Assembly (NCBI GenBank): GCA_963969395.1
Contig: OZ017799.1
Location: 17,796,501 to 17,860,500 of the forward strand
Direction: 5' to 3'
Source of the DNA: Pseudoscleropodium purum
Lineage: Eukaryota > Streptophyta > Bryopsida > Hypnales > Brachytheciaceae
DNA: 64,000 bases
Program-made: the position numbers and the translations under genes
Shown here: piece by piece, positions 11,025 through 22,612 of the stretch
Numbering within the stretch: position 1 is the first letter of the stretch
How the letters are laid out: each line of letters opens with the position of its first letter
Notes under the pieces: generated by a model
Database searches by the model: none
What the model saw: the letters and a program-made list of their open reading frames with translations, nothing else
Told to the model about the DNA's origin: nothing

Positions 11025-11520
11025 TCGTCACAAGTCCACAATTTATACTAGGAATTCTTGATAAATTCAAACATTGTCCAATTTTAAATGGACCATTGCT
11101 TCCTTAGAAACATGAACATTGCAATGGAGATTTCTCTTCACTAATCCTAGAAGCATCTCCACAGACCAATTTGTCGCATATACAATCTAGGCATAAGTAT
11201 CTTTATACACGAAAATGTAGTAAGATGACACGAATTATTGTCCCAGGGAATTCCAGATGCTTTTCCAAACTCTAGTATCCGGATGATCATTTTCTCCTCT
11301 TCTAACTACTCTATTTCATTCTTTTTTCTGAAATCACTACTATTTGCATTCCAATCTAGATTTGGTATCACCTAGTTTCCAGTTCCATCTCTCCATACAC
11401 TAGTTTTTAATTCCTCTATTTTACCATCAAAGGGTCCACTCTTGATTTTTTGAGGGGTAGGGACGTCACCACTCTTTCTGTAACTCACTATACAAGTAAA
11501 AACAAACAAACAAACACTCA

Positions 11521-12050
11521 AATACTCAAGGGGTTGTAGCGTAGAAGGTAGATCCGGATCCTAACAACATCCCGAATGGCCAATCCGGAATGCAAGTCAC
11601 TCAAGACTGTGTTCACTCCTCCTTACTACAACAATAAATCTTAGGCACCTGGAATTAACAAGGGGGTAATCTTTCTAAGTGTAAGACAAATCCCAAGGTT
11701 GGCAAACCTTCCGGTGAGTGTGAATTTCCTTTGATGATCACTAATCTCCGCACAGAATTGTTTCTAATTCCAGATCTGCACTCACACCACTCTTTACTTG
11801 AAACCAGATTATTGTTCCGGTAGTTCAAAGGCACTATGTGCAACTCCTTTGTCTCGTATCTAATAGCATTACAATAGCACTCCCTTAATTCGATCTAGTT
11901 ATCCGAGATTTGGATTCCTCCTCACTCGTCCTTCTCACATCTCAACACTCCAAACAAACAGACTAGTACAATCCGGATACTTGGTTGGAGCTAGAATGTT
12001 CACCAATGTTACGGATCAATTCAACAAGGAAGTCGATGCTCTACTTGGAT
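11521..12050 (-). repeat. Possible distant relative of the 3' half of the 3.3-kb LTR
   Basis: The order of short motifs matches the minus strand of the LTR 3' region: GATCCGGATCCTAACAACA, then AATCCGGAATGCAAGTCAC, then CAAGACTGTGTTCACTCC and ACTACAACAA, and later AACTCCTTTGTCTCGTATC. In the LTR the equivalents are AACAACCCAGATAGCAATCC, GTCACACAAAGACCCCACAC and ACTACAACGACC. Identity is low, so this may be an old third subfamily. Confidence 0.35.
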
Positions 12051-14126
12051 TGCATTTGTCACAGCTTAGAATTTTGATTTTCTTAGTATACACCCAAATA
12101 GGAACGGAAACTAGTCATTAGCTAACCGGGTCCGATTAGGTGGGGAAGGAAAACTCAAAATTAGCACGGAACGTGAAGTAGTGGGCTTCTTGGATCTAAT
12201 CCGGTCAGGAGTAACTAACGACGGAAACGAAATGTAACACGGATTAGGTCTAGGACCGGATGATGATGATGAACCGGATTCATGATGACAAACCGGATTC
12301 ATGATGACAAACCGGAAAGGGTCCAGGGACTATAAAAGGAGGAGCTTTCACTGTTGCACCCCCTTTTAGAAACTCGACCTTGAGCGCACGGTTGAGTTTT
12401 TGTCGTTTGTGCGTCTGTGCGTTTGTGTTCTGTTCGTTTTGATTCCGGTTGAGATCGGAGAGAGGAAGTGAGGAACGGGACGTGCGGCTAGGAGAGAGTG
12501 AGGTAGATGTGAGTGGGAATGCCTCAGCTACGTAGGTCGAGACAAGCGAGTCCCTCTGGAGGCGAGGTGAAGCTCCGGAAAGTCATTCCGGTTATTCCCT
12601 CCACAGAGCCGGAAAAGGCTGAACTCATGGATGATCTCAGATCCATGGGTTGCGTAGGGTTTGCCGAGAAACCTTGGGGTTTTAGGGAGGAGAGAATGGT
12701 CAAGGAGCTCCTCGGAAAGTTGTCCAACCAGTTTGACAACACCGTGAGGGGAGCTCCCGTCAGCTGGAACGAGGGGATGTGGAGAGCGGTTTACGGTTTC
12801 CGGGCAGGAGGTTTGGGAATGGCGAGCCGGAAGGATGAGTTTGTCCGAGGGAAGTTCAAGGGAGCCGTCAACCCGAAGGACGGATACGCGGTCGAGGATT
12901 GCTTGGATGACCGACACCGTCGGCTCCTGCAATTCCTGGTTCCGGTTCTTCACCCGGAAAAGCCGACCAGGGTGACGATCACCCTAGGCAACACCATTTT
13001 CGATGCCCTCAGTGGTACCCGGAAAGTGGACTGGGCACGGATCATTTCCGATCTCGTGGCCCAGCTTGTTAGTAGGGTTGGGAAGAAAAGGGCCACTCCA
13101 GTGTGCCCTTATCTCTTCCACCTCTATCGGGAGAACCAAGTCCTCACCAACATAGAGGAGAAGGCGTGGAAGACGCAGGAAGTGCTCCTGAAGTACGGGG
13201 AGTCGGAGACGGATGACGAAGCGGAATCCGATTCCGAGTCAGACCGGGAGTCCAGCGAGGAAGAGGAGGAGCCGATGCCGCCGATCAAGCGACAGAAGCT
13301 GACGCCTCCACACAAGCACGGGACGCCTCCCGGTCAAGACAAACCGGCCCCGGAGGAGAAACCGGAAGCCGAGAAGGCCAATTCCGGGGGAGATCCGGAT
13401 ATGCAAGATCCGTTCAACGGTCTGATCAACGTCCTCTGCAACATCAGGGCGGATTGGGAGGTCAAGCACAGGACGCTTGCGGCAATCGGCAAGTTGGTGG
13501 GTGCTGCACCGGACAGCAGCTTGGCGGAACAAGTGGCGCAATGCATCACGAATCCGGAAGAGACCCGGAAGCAGGAAGCCGAGATCCGCCGGTTGCAGGA
13601 GGAGGTAGATAAACTGAAGGCAACACTTTTTGCCTATCAGGAAGACGTGACGGCCGCTCGGGAGATGGCGGAGGAGACTCGGAAGGTGGCCGAGCAGATC
13701 AAGGCGGTCCTGGGAGAGACCGGAACGGCAGCAGCCAAGGCGAAGCTCTTCGACGAGAAGATCCACGAAGAGAAGAAACTATCCGGTTCCCGGATGGTCC
13801 GGATTCTCGCGGACTTCGCCGAGCAGGTGGAGACGGCAATGGTGGAGGGGCGGAAGGCAGCGGACCGGATCGAGGAGAGCAGCCGGAAGCTGACGGGAGC
13901 GACGTGCGACAAAGGTATTCACCTTTCGGACATCTCACTACCGGACCTCTTTCCGGATGCAACTATGGCGAAGGACAGGAAGGATTGGACTCCTGAGTCC
14001 AAGAAGTCTGCACGGACTGGGACTCCGGGCACGAGACCGGATATCACCATCGACCTGGAGTCTCCACCCGGACCGAATCCTGCGGAGGGGGAACGGGTCC
14101 GGAATTTGAGTGAAGTTTTCGAGGAG

Positions 14127-17100
14127 CTAGCTGTCGCAGCACAGGGCAGGTCAATTCCCCATTATACTCACAAAAATCGCTCTAGAGTATAACTAAGTGA
14201 CTCTAAAGATCGAACCCACGAGATCCTGTGAAGTATCTAGCTCTATTAAGCAGTTAAGCTCAGTCAGTATGCCAATCTTACTTTCCGGTCCTAGATCTAG
14301 AACCAGAAATACTACCACACCGGATAACTACAGACCGGATTACTCCTTCTTCCGGTCCTACTAACTATCCGATCCGTACAAATACCCAAATCCCAGGATC
14401 TCACAACTTCCGATCCTGGAAATCCGTCCTGACCAATCCGGTCGGGATGGTCATCCTGTACTCGTAATCCTATCCGGTTTGGTTTTGCCTCTGTTTTACC
14501 ATCAGAGGGGTCGCCGCTTTATTTTGAGAGTGGTAGGCCCACCACTCCTTCCGTGACTTATAGTGGCTGAAGACCCACTGTCCTACCTTCTAGACTCCTA
14601 AGCTAATCCGGATCCGGTTTGGTCCTTCACAACAACCCAGATAGCAATCCGGGTCGTAGGTCACACAAAGACCCCACACTCGACCCTCTCGTACTACAAC
14701 GACCTTGATGCTACTTCCGATCCGTGCGAAGACAGGTGGTTACAAGTGCACCCGTCCGTTCCAACATCAACTAAAGTTCTTCCGTTACCCATACGGGTGG
14801 TGAGACCTCACAGGAGATCGGACACTCGACCGGATTTCCCACCCGGGAGTTCTAGCGCAGCTAAGGAATCCCTCCCTACCCGCCTAGCCTAACAACGGCT
14901 TTCTCACCCGGAATCTCAAACTCTAGACGTGCTGAGGAACTAAGTTCACTCCCAACTCTTCGGTACCTACTCACATGCACCTAGGATCGGAAAATAAACA
15001 CCAAGGGGAGAATTCACTTGCCAACCAACTCGTACTATCCTAACTCCACATCATACAATCCTGTCGCGCTGGAGAGAGATACACAACGAAGAGAATGGAA
15101 AGGTACAAGAAGTTTGCAAAATGAACAACTCCCAATTCCCATCGCAGGAATCGATTTATATACAAAGGGTCAAAACCCTAAAAGCACAAAAAGGAGCGGA
15201 AAACCCGTGGGGGTCCGCCGCCACCTTAATCTAACTTCCGGTCTAACCTAATACTATTGAGCCGGATCCGGATCCGGATCCGCTCCTACTCCTAACTGAA
15301 ATTAAAATCCTATCTACCCTACAACTCGAGATCCTATCGTCGGGCTTCCGACCTCCGGGGTTAGCTCCTCGAAGACTTCGCTCAAATTCCGGACCCGTTC
15401 CCCCTCCGCAGGATTCGATCCGGGTGGGGACTCCAGGTCGATGGTGATATCCGGTCTCGTGCCCGGAGTCCCAGTCCGTGCAGACTTCTTGGACTCAGGA
15501 GTCCAATCCTTCCTGTCCTTCGCCATAGTTGCATCCGGAAAGAGGTCCGGTAGTGAGATGTCCGAAAGGTGAATACCTTTGTCGCACGTCGCTCCCGTCA
15601 GCTTCCGGCTGCTTTCCTCGATCCGGTCCGCTACCTTCCGCCCCTCCACCATTGCCGTCTCCACCTGCTCGGCGAAGTCCGCGAGAATCCGGACCATCCG
15701 GGAACCGGTTAGTTTCTTCTCTTCGTGGATCTTCTCGTCGAAGAGCTTCGCCTTGGCCGCTGCCGTTCCGGTCTCTCCCAGGACCGCCTTGATCTGCTCG
15801 GCCACCTTCCGAGTCTCCTCCGCCATCTCCCGAGCGGCCGTCACGTCTTCCTGATAGGCAAAAAGTGTTGCCTTCAGTTTATCTACCTCCTCCTGCAACC
15901 GGCGGATCTCGGCTTCCTGCTTCCGGGTCTCTTCCGGATTCGTGATGCATTGTGCCACTTGTTCCGCCAAGCTGCTGTCCGGTGCAGCACCCACCAACTT
16001 GCCGATTGCCGCAAGCGTCCTGTGCTTGGCCTCCCAATCCGCCCTGATGTTGCAGAGGACGTTGATCAGACCGTTGAACGGATCTTGCATATCCGGATCT
16101 CCCCCGGAATTGGCCTTCTCGGCTTCCGGTTTCTCCTCCGGGGCCGGTTTGTCTTGACCGGGAGGCGTCCCGCGCTTGTGTGGAGGCGTCAGCTTCTGTC
16201 GCTTGATCGGCGGCATCGGCTCCTCCTCTTCCTCGCTGGACTCCCGGTCTGACCCGGAATCGGATTCCGCCTCGTCATCCGTCTCCGACTCCCCATACTT
16301 TAGGAGCACTTCCTGCGTCTTCCACACCTTCTCCTCCATGTCGGTGAGGACTTGGTTCTCCCGATAGAGGTGGAAGAGGTAAGGGCACAATGGAGTGGCC
16401 CTTTTCTTCCCAACCCTACTAACAAGCTGGGCCACGAGATCGGAAATGATCCGTGCCCAGTCCACTTTCCGGGTACCACTGAGGGCACCGAAAATGGTGT
16501 TGCCCAGGGTGATCGTCACCCTGGTCGGCTTTTCCGGGTGAAGAACCGGAACCAGGAATTGCAGGAGCCGACGGTGTCGGTCATCCAAGCAATCCTCGAC
16601 CGCGTATCCGTCCTTCGGGTTGACGGCTCCCTTGAACTTCCCTCGGACAAACTCATCCTTCCGGCTCGCCATTCCCAAACCTCCTGCCCGGAAACCGTAA
16701 ACCGCTCTCCACATCCCCTCGTTCCAGCTGACGGGAGCTCCCCTCACGGTGTTGTCAAACTGGTTGGACAACTTTCCGAGGAGCTCCTTGACCATTCTCT
16801 CCTCCCTAAAACCCCAAGGTTTCTCGGCAAACCCTACGCAACCCATGGATCTGAGATCATCCATGAGTTCAGCCTTTTCCGGCTCTGTGGAGGGAATAAC
16901 CGGAATGACTTTCCGGAGCTTCACCTCGCCTCCAGAGGGACTCGCTTGTCTCGACCTACGTAGCTGAGGCATTCCCACTCACATCTACCTCACTCTCTCC
17001 TAGCCGCACGTCCCGTTCCTCACTTCCTCTCTCCGATCTCAACCGGAATCAAAACGAACAGAACACAAACGCACAGACGCACAAACGACAAAAACTCAAC

Positions 17101-17442
17101 CGTGCGCTCAAGGTCGAGTTTCTAAAAGGGGGTGCAACAGTGAAAGCTCCTCCTTTTATAGTCCCTGGACCCTTTCCGGTTTGTCATCATGAATCCGGTT
17201 TGTCATCATGAATCCGGTTCATCATCATCATCATTCGGTCCTAGACCTAATCCGTGTTACATTCCGTTTCCGTCGTTAGTTACTCCTGACCGGATTAGAT
17301 CCAAGAAGCCCACTACTTCACGTTCCGTGCTAATTTTGAGTTTTCCTTCCCCACCTAATCGGATCCGGTTAGCTAATGACTAGTTTCCGTTCCTATTTGG
17401 GTGTATACTAAGAAAATCAAAATTCTAAGCTGCGACACTAGC
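14127..17442 (-). mobile_element. LTR3, solo LTR nested inverted in LTR2
   Basis: The LTR occupies 14132-17437 (3,306 bp) on the minus strand. The exact target duplication CTAGC lies at 14127-14131 and 17438-17442, so it landed as a separate event inside the LTR2 gene. It carries both TATA motifs and an intact ORF on the minus strand. Confidence 0.94.
15314..16972 (-). CDS. LTR-encoded protein, LTR3 copy (intact, 552 aa)
   Basis: This is the same protein as in LTR1: globular N-terminus, acidic Ser/Glu tract, KRQK basic motif, long coiled-coil region and Pro/Ser-rich tail. The ATG is at 16970-16972, preceded by the ATGTGA start-stop element. It differs from LTR1 by about a dozen residues, for example DMEEKVW for NIEEKAW and a Gly for Glu in the acidic tract, all outside the best conserved blocks. 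No frameshift or nonsense codon is present. It lies antisense to the interrupted LTR2 copy, so transcription from both promoters would produce complementary RNAs. Confidence 0.85.
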   Translation of the reverse strand: MPQLRRSRQASPSGGEVKLRKVIPVIPSTEPEKAELMDDLRSMGCVGFAEKPWGFREERMVKELLGKLSNQFDNTVRGAPVSWNEGMWRAVYGFRAGGLGMASRKDEFVRGKFKGAVNPKDGYAVEDCLDDRHRRLLQFLVPVLHPEKPTRVTITLGNTIFGALSGTRKVDWARIISDLVAQLVSRVGKKRATPLCPYLFHLYRENQVLTDMEEKVWKTQEVLLKYGESETDDEAESDSGSDRESSEEEEEPMPPIKRQKLTPPHKRGTPPGQDKPAPEEKPEAEKANSGGDPDMQDPFNGLINVLCNIRADWEAKHRTLAAIGKLVGAAPDSSLAEQVAQCITNPEETRKQEAEIRRLQEEVDKLKATLFAYQEDVTAAREMAEETRKVAEQIKAVLGETGTAAAKAKLFDEKIHEEKKLTGSRMVRILADFAEQVETAMVEGRKVADRIEESSRKLTGATCDKGIHLSDISLPDLFPDATMAKDRKDWTPESKKSARTGTPGTRPDITIDLESPPGSNPAEGERVRNLSEVFEELTPEVGSPTIGSRVVG

Positions 17443-18671
17443 CCCGGAGACCGGAAGCCCGACGATAGGATCTAAAGTTGTAGGGTAGATAGGATTTTAA
17501 TTTCAGTTAGGAGTAGGAGCGGATCCGGATCCGGATCCGGCTCAATAGTATTAGGTTAGACCGGAAGTTAGATTAAGGTGGCGGCGGACCCCCACGGGTT
17601 TTCCGCTCCTTTTTGTGCTTTTAGGGTTTTGACCCTTTGTATATAAATCGGTTCCCGCGATGGGGATTGGGAGTTTTTCATTTTGCAAACTTCTTGTACC
17701 TTTCTATTCTCTTCGTTGTGTATCTCTCTCCAGCGCGACAGGATTGTATGATGTGGAGTTAGGATAGTACGAGTTAGTTGGCAAGTGATTTCTCCCCTTG
17801 GTGTTTATTTTCCGATCCAAGGTGCATGTGAGTAGGTACCGAAGAGTTGGGAGTGAACTTAATTCCTCAGCACGTCTAGAGTTTGAGATTCCGGGTGAGA
17901 AAGCCGTTGTTAGGCTAGGCGGGTAGGGAGGGATTCCTTAGCTGCGCTAGAACTCCCGGGTGGGAAATCCGGTCGAGTGTCCGATCTCCTGTGAGGTCTC
18001 ACCACCCGTATGGGTAACGGAAGAACTTTAGTTGATGTTGGAACGGACGGGTGCACTTGTAACCACCTGTCTTTGCACAGATCGGAAGTAGCATCAAGGT
18101 CGTTGTAGTACGAGAGGGTCGAGTGTGGGGTCTTTGTGTGACCTACGACCCGGATTGCTATCTGGGTTGTTGTGAAGGACCAAACCGGATCCGGATTAGC
18201 TTAGGAGTCTAGAAGGTAGGACAGTGGGTCTTCAGCCACTATAAGTCACGGAAGGAGTGGTGGGCCTACCACTCTCAAAATTAAGCGGCGACCCCTCTGA
18301 TGGTAAAACAGAGGCAAAACCAAACCGGATAGGATTACGGGTACAGGATGACCATTCCGACCGGATTGGTCAGGACGGATTTCCAGGATCGGAAGTTGTG
18401 AGATCCTGGGATTTGGGTATTTGTACGGACCGGATAGTTAGTAGGACCGGAAGAAGGAGTAATCCGGTCTGTAGTTATCCGGTGTGTTGGTATTTCTGGT
18501 TCTAGATCTAGGACCGGAAAGTAAGATTGGCATACTGACTGAGCTTAAACTGCTTAATAGAGCTAGATACTTCACAGGATCTCGTGGGTTCGATCTTTAG
18601 AGTCACTTAGTTATACTCTAGAGCGATTTTTGTGAGTATAATGGGGAATTGACCTGCCCTGTGCTGCGACA

Positions 18672-20379
18672 CATGCGTTGTTGTAGGCAAACTCTGCTAA
18701 TGGCAAGAAATCAACCCAATTGTTTTGACATTTTGTGGTAAACATTCGAAGAAATTGTTCAATTACTTGGTTCACCCTCTCTATTTGTCCATCCCCTTGG
18801 GGATGAAAAGCCGTCGCTAGTGAAGGCTGGATCTTGAGAAATTCACATAGTCTACGCATAAACTTTGACACAAAAACAGAGCCCCTATCTGATATGACCT
18901 CATCCGCCATGCCGTGATATTTCCACACATTATTTAAATATAACGATACAGTATCATTAGAGTCAATGGTCTCCTTTGTAGGGACAAAATAAGCTAGTTT
19001 AGTATTTTTATCAACAATTACTAGGATAGAATCATACCCTTTGCTTTAGGGTAGTTTAACGATGAAGTCAGTGGAAATGCGTTTCCATGGAGCATGAGCA
19101 ACTCGAATTGGTTGCAGTAGGCCATAGCGAGGATGATGTGTTGCTTTTGACCTCTAGCACAAATCGCACCCATCAACATATCGATGAACATAATGACGAA
19201 TAGTTGGCCAATAAAAAATTCTAGTTACCAATTCTAAAGTTTTAGGCCAACCTGATGTCCTACAACAGAAGCATTATGCCTCGATCGCAATATTTGTTGC
19301 CAGAGTTTGTCATTGTTTAGTACATATATCATGTTTTTGAACCGAAGAATTTCATCTATAAGGTTATATTCTTGAAACCGACAGTAGATGTCATGTGGAC
19401 TCTTTTTTAATCCCCCTTTTAAAAATGCCAATATTGGTTGCAATGTGGGGTCTTTGTCAATGCATAGTTTTATTTGTTCTATAATATGGACATCACTCCA
19501 GACGGGTTCACAATCCTCTAATGCTGCCAAACACAAAAGGAGACAATTTTCCTCATTTCGACCTTCCATGAGATCAATTCTTTTTGAGGGGGCATCTGTA
19601 CACCTATTTAATGAACCTGGCTGATATTGGATATCAAAATCAAACGCACATAAAAATTCTAACCATCAAGCCTGTTGCCTATTTAATTGCTTTGTAGTAA
19701 AAAAATACTCCAAATTTTTATGATCTAAAATTACCCGGACTTGATGAGGTGACCCTTCTAAATACACCCGCCAATCTTGAAAAGCTAGAATAATACTTAG
19801 GAGTTCTTTGTTATAAATGTCGTAGTTCTATTCGGTTGGAGACATTTTAGAACTCCTATAAGTACATGGATGTAAATGACCATCATCCCTATGCTGCGGC
19901 AGAATTGCACTTGTTGCCATGTCCAACGCATTTGTTTCAACTATAAAAGGCCGTGCAAAGTCAAGATGGAGCAATACCGGTGCTTGAAGAAATCTTGATC
20001 AGAGGTCCATGAATGCTTGACTTGCTTGTAGGTTCCATTCAAATTGTTTATTCTTTTGGGTCAAAGTAGTGAGAGGAACGATGTTCTTGGAATAATCACA
20101 TATGAACTCGTGGTAAAAATTCGCAAATCCAAGGAAAGCTTGAATCTCCTTAACAGACTTTAGAATAGGCCAATCTTTAATAGTTTGCACCTTCTCTGGA
20201 CACATTTCAAGTCCTTTAGCCGAGACAATTATTCCCAAAAATTCAACAGAATGCCGATGGAATTGACATTTGGATTCCTTAGCATATAGCCTATGTTTCT
20301 GTAATCTTTGTAAAACGTCCCTTACCACTTACCGATGCTCTTCAAGATTCTTTGAAAAAATTAACATGTCATCTAAATA
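18672..20379 (-). pseudogene. pol: Chromovirus remnant 2, RT to integrase (broken)
   Basis: On the minus strand, from right to left: the RT catalytic box YLDDMLIFSKN (about 20345-20379), RT thumb and RNase H segments (QAFLGFANFY; LAALEDCEPVWSDVHI downstream), then integrase core segments (DEVISDRGSVF, ATAFHPQGDGQIERVNQ, LPLAEFAYNNA). Several frameshifts and stops break it. It resembles remnant 1 at the protein level but is a different copy. It is cut on the left by LTR2 within integrase and on the right by a hAT terminus within the RT active-site region, so the 5' half of RT is missing from this locus. Confidence 0.82.
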
Positions 20380-20560
20380 CAGGGTTGACACGACGTCCGG
20401 ACGTCTGGGAAGTTTGGACGCGGACGCTGTGTCCGCAGCGTCCGCCGACATTTGCGGTCCCCGCAGACGTAGTGTCCACCGGGACCGCCCCGTCCGCCCC
20501 GTCCGCTTTGACGGCCCTATTTTCCACAACCGCCCTACCCAAACTGCCTCGCGGTCACTC
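20380..20560 (+). mobile_element. hAT-type terminus and GC-rich subterminal region
   Basis: CAGGGTTGACACGACGTCC at 20380 matches the right end of the 1386-1697 MITE (read on the minus strand) and continues with related CGGACG-rich sequence for about 150 bp. It interrupts the RT of chromovirus remnant 2 after TCTAAATA. I found no matching right end with a TCTAAATA duplication, so this may be the left end of a larger, damaged hAT element that includes the kinase-like and transposase genes to the right. Confidence 0.65.
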
Positions 20561-20589
20561 CCTTAATCTTTAAACAATTTAAAAGATTA

Positions 20590-20894
20590 TAAAGTTTGAC
20601 CATGAGTCCATGATAGTCTTGAAACTATGAAAAAATTCCAATTCATTTTCAGAAGGCAAACTAAAAAAGTTTGTGACTTCAAATATATATATATATACTA
20701 TTTAAAAAATCAAGATCAACACAAATACAAACATAATCAATATGGGCAAAATGTATTCAATTTAATGTAGAATACCATACATTGTGCACATTTGGCTAAT
20801 TGCACATATAATTTTTTTCATTCCAACTCTATATTTCTAAACTAATTTTTAATGCCTATATAACCTATTCAACTACTACTTCTACACTACCAAT
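20590..20894 (-). other. 3' flank of kinase-like copy 1
   Basis: AT-rich sequence that matches the 3' flank of kinase-like copy 2 (62921-63240, opposite strand), including an (AT)n tract. It shows the duplicated unit extends beyond the ORF. Confidence 0.7.
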
Positions 20895-22612
20895 CTAATA
20901 TAAATGGCGGAAATGTTCATTTGGCATCGGCCAACGATATGTATTAGAAAATCGCGTAATCACATGGGCTAAACTAGTATTTTCATCGTCAATCTTCGAA
21001 GAAATGCGCTTCAAGTAAGCATAAAACACTTTTGCAAAGTCATGAAAGGCAAATTGTGTCGCACTAGGTGTTTTTCGTAGCACGTTGAAATACGCCTCTG
21101 ACATGTTGTTTCCATTCATCCGCCGAGCAATTTTTTGAATGGCATATTCTTCCAACTTACGTGAATACATCGGAATGACTTCCACATCTGCACTTGCTTT
21201 ATGCAAATATGCAATACGTGGATCCACCCACCATCTCCTCTACAAAGTCTGTTTCATCTCATTTGCTGATGTAAATGTGTACAAAGACTTCATTAGTTGA
21301 GAAGCTAAGGTGGTCATGTCCCAATCGCAAACTCTAATGTACACACGTGACTCATCCTCTGGAAAATGCAACAAGATGTTGTCCGGAGAAAGATCATTGT
21401 GCAAATGTCCAGTAAGATGCACTACATACATTATATACATAAACGCCCATGTCAACTCTGTGCGCTTCTTCCGATATCGTCCGAAATGGTGAACTTTTAC
21501 AACCTCCTCTTCGATTGGATTCGTATACATCAAACGGATTTGAATGTTGTCTGGATAGTTCTTATCTATATTCAACATTTGTCGAAGAGTTCCACCATTC
21601 CACCAATACGCATAACCTTCACACGTCGTTCCGTGCACCGCAGCAAACCGTATCACACCCACGTGTGGAATTCGAACAGCCATTGATTCGTTTTGATGTT
21701 CTAGCTTTGCAAGATCGGGTCGAGTTTGGTGGTGAATGGATTTCTTTGCCGCAAACTCCCAATGAAGAAGTATTCCTGGACATCCTTCAATACAAACCTT
21801 TCGAATCGTTGCATATCCACCTCTCATCGTTCTATCATCAACAACAATCACACTTGCTGTATCTGGAAGTGCTATCAGGTACCGTTTGGTCCTTTCTGCT
21901 TCAGCAACTCCATCATTGCTTTTCTACCAACCAATTGAACCAACTCAATTGTGCGTTTTAGCGAATGGAGCACATCGCCCCTTAAATAAGTCCGCTTTCA
22001 GAATCACTTCTTCAAACTGGGCGTCATTGGGTCGATATTCCTTGTCATATTTAACCAAAATGACTTTGGAATTCCACAAAGCGTCATGAACCTTGTTCTC
22101 CAAACATTTGGTGAAGTATATTTTATGCATTTCGTCATGCCACTTCGCCACATTCAATGCATCCAACAACATCTGTGTTATGTCTTGTCGCACCTTAAAA
22201 TTTTGGTTTTCTTAGTATGCACCAAAATAGGAACGGTAACTAGCCATTAGGGAACCGGATCCGATTAGGTGAAGAAAGAAAACTCAAAACTAGCACAGAA
22301 CATGAAGTAGTGGGCCTCTTAGATCTAATCCGGTCAAGAGTAACTATCGACGGAAACGGAATGCAACACGGATTAGGTCTAGGACCAGATTATGGGTGAA
22401 CCAGATTCAAGACGACCTAACCGGAAAGGGTCCAGAGACTATATAAGGAAGAGCCTTCACAGTTGCACCCCCTTTTACAAACTCGACCTTGAGCGCGCGT
22501 TGTAGAGTTTTTGCGTTTGTGTGCTGCAGGCTTTGATTCCGGTTGAGATCGGAGAGAGAACGTGAAGAAAGGGACGTGCGTCTAGAAGAAAGTGAGGTAG
22601 ATTGGAGTGGGA

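Larger units (their letters stand above)
10526..12056. other. Spacer between LTR1 and LTR2
   Basis: No credible ORF. It holds a hAT MITE end at 10943-11024 and, at about 11521-12050, minus-strand sequence resembling the 3' part of the 3.3-kb LTR family. The remainder is AT-rich sequence with nothing I recognise. Confidence 0.6.
12519..17488 (+). pseudogene. LTR-encoded protein, LTR2 copy, split by LTR3
   Basis: The ORF runs without a stop from the ATG at 12519 to the insertion point at 14131, and its last codons resume at 17443-17488. Across the CTAGC target site the frame is continuous, so the gene was intact when LTR3 inserted near codon 538. The 559-codon ORF visible today is a chimera that ends in LTR3 antisense sequence. 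Its sequence is close to the LTR1 copy, with scattered changes such as a Gly-to-Asp in the NTIFGAL segment. Confidence 0.85.
12057..18671 (+). mobile_element. LTR2, solo LTR split by nested LTR3, no matching target duplication
   Basis: The outer LTR is 12057-14131 plus 17443-18671 (about 3.3 kb), beginning TGTCACAGC and ending GCTGCGACA. The 5-bp flanks are GCATT (12052-12056) and CATGC (18672-18676); they do not match. The right flank is chromovirus integrase, the left flank is unrelated. The simplest reading is recombination between two LTRs inserted at different places, deleting what lay between. Confidence 0.88.

Noticed and set aside
12513..14192. A 559-aa variant of the LTR protein with a different C-terminus
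   Set aside because: The last codons come from antisense LTR3 sequence at an insertion with target duplication CTAGC; it is an artefact of nesting.
18611..18928. ORF joining integrase to a novel C-terminal tail
   Set aside because: The tail is LTR2 end sequence read in reverse; the same tail appears wherever an ORF runs into an LTR end (14192, 48190, 53355).
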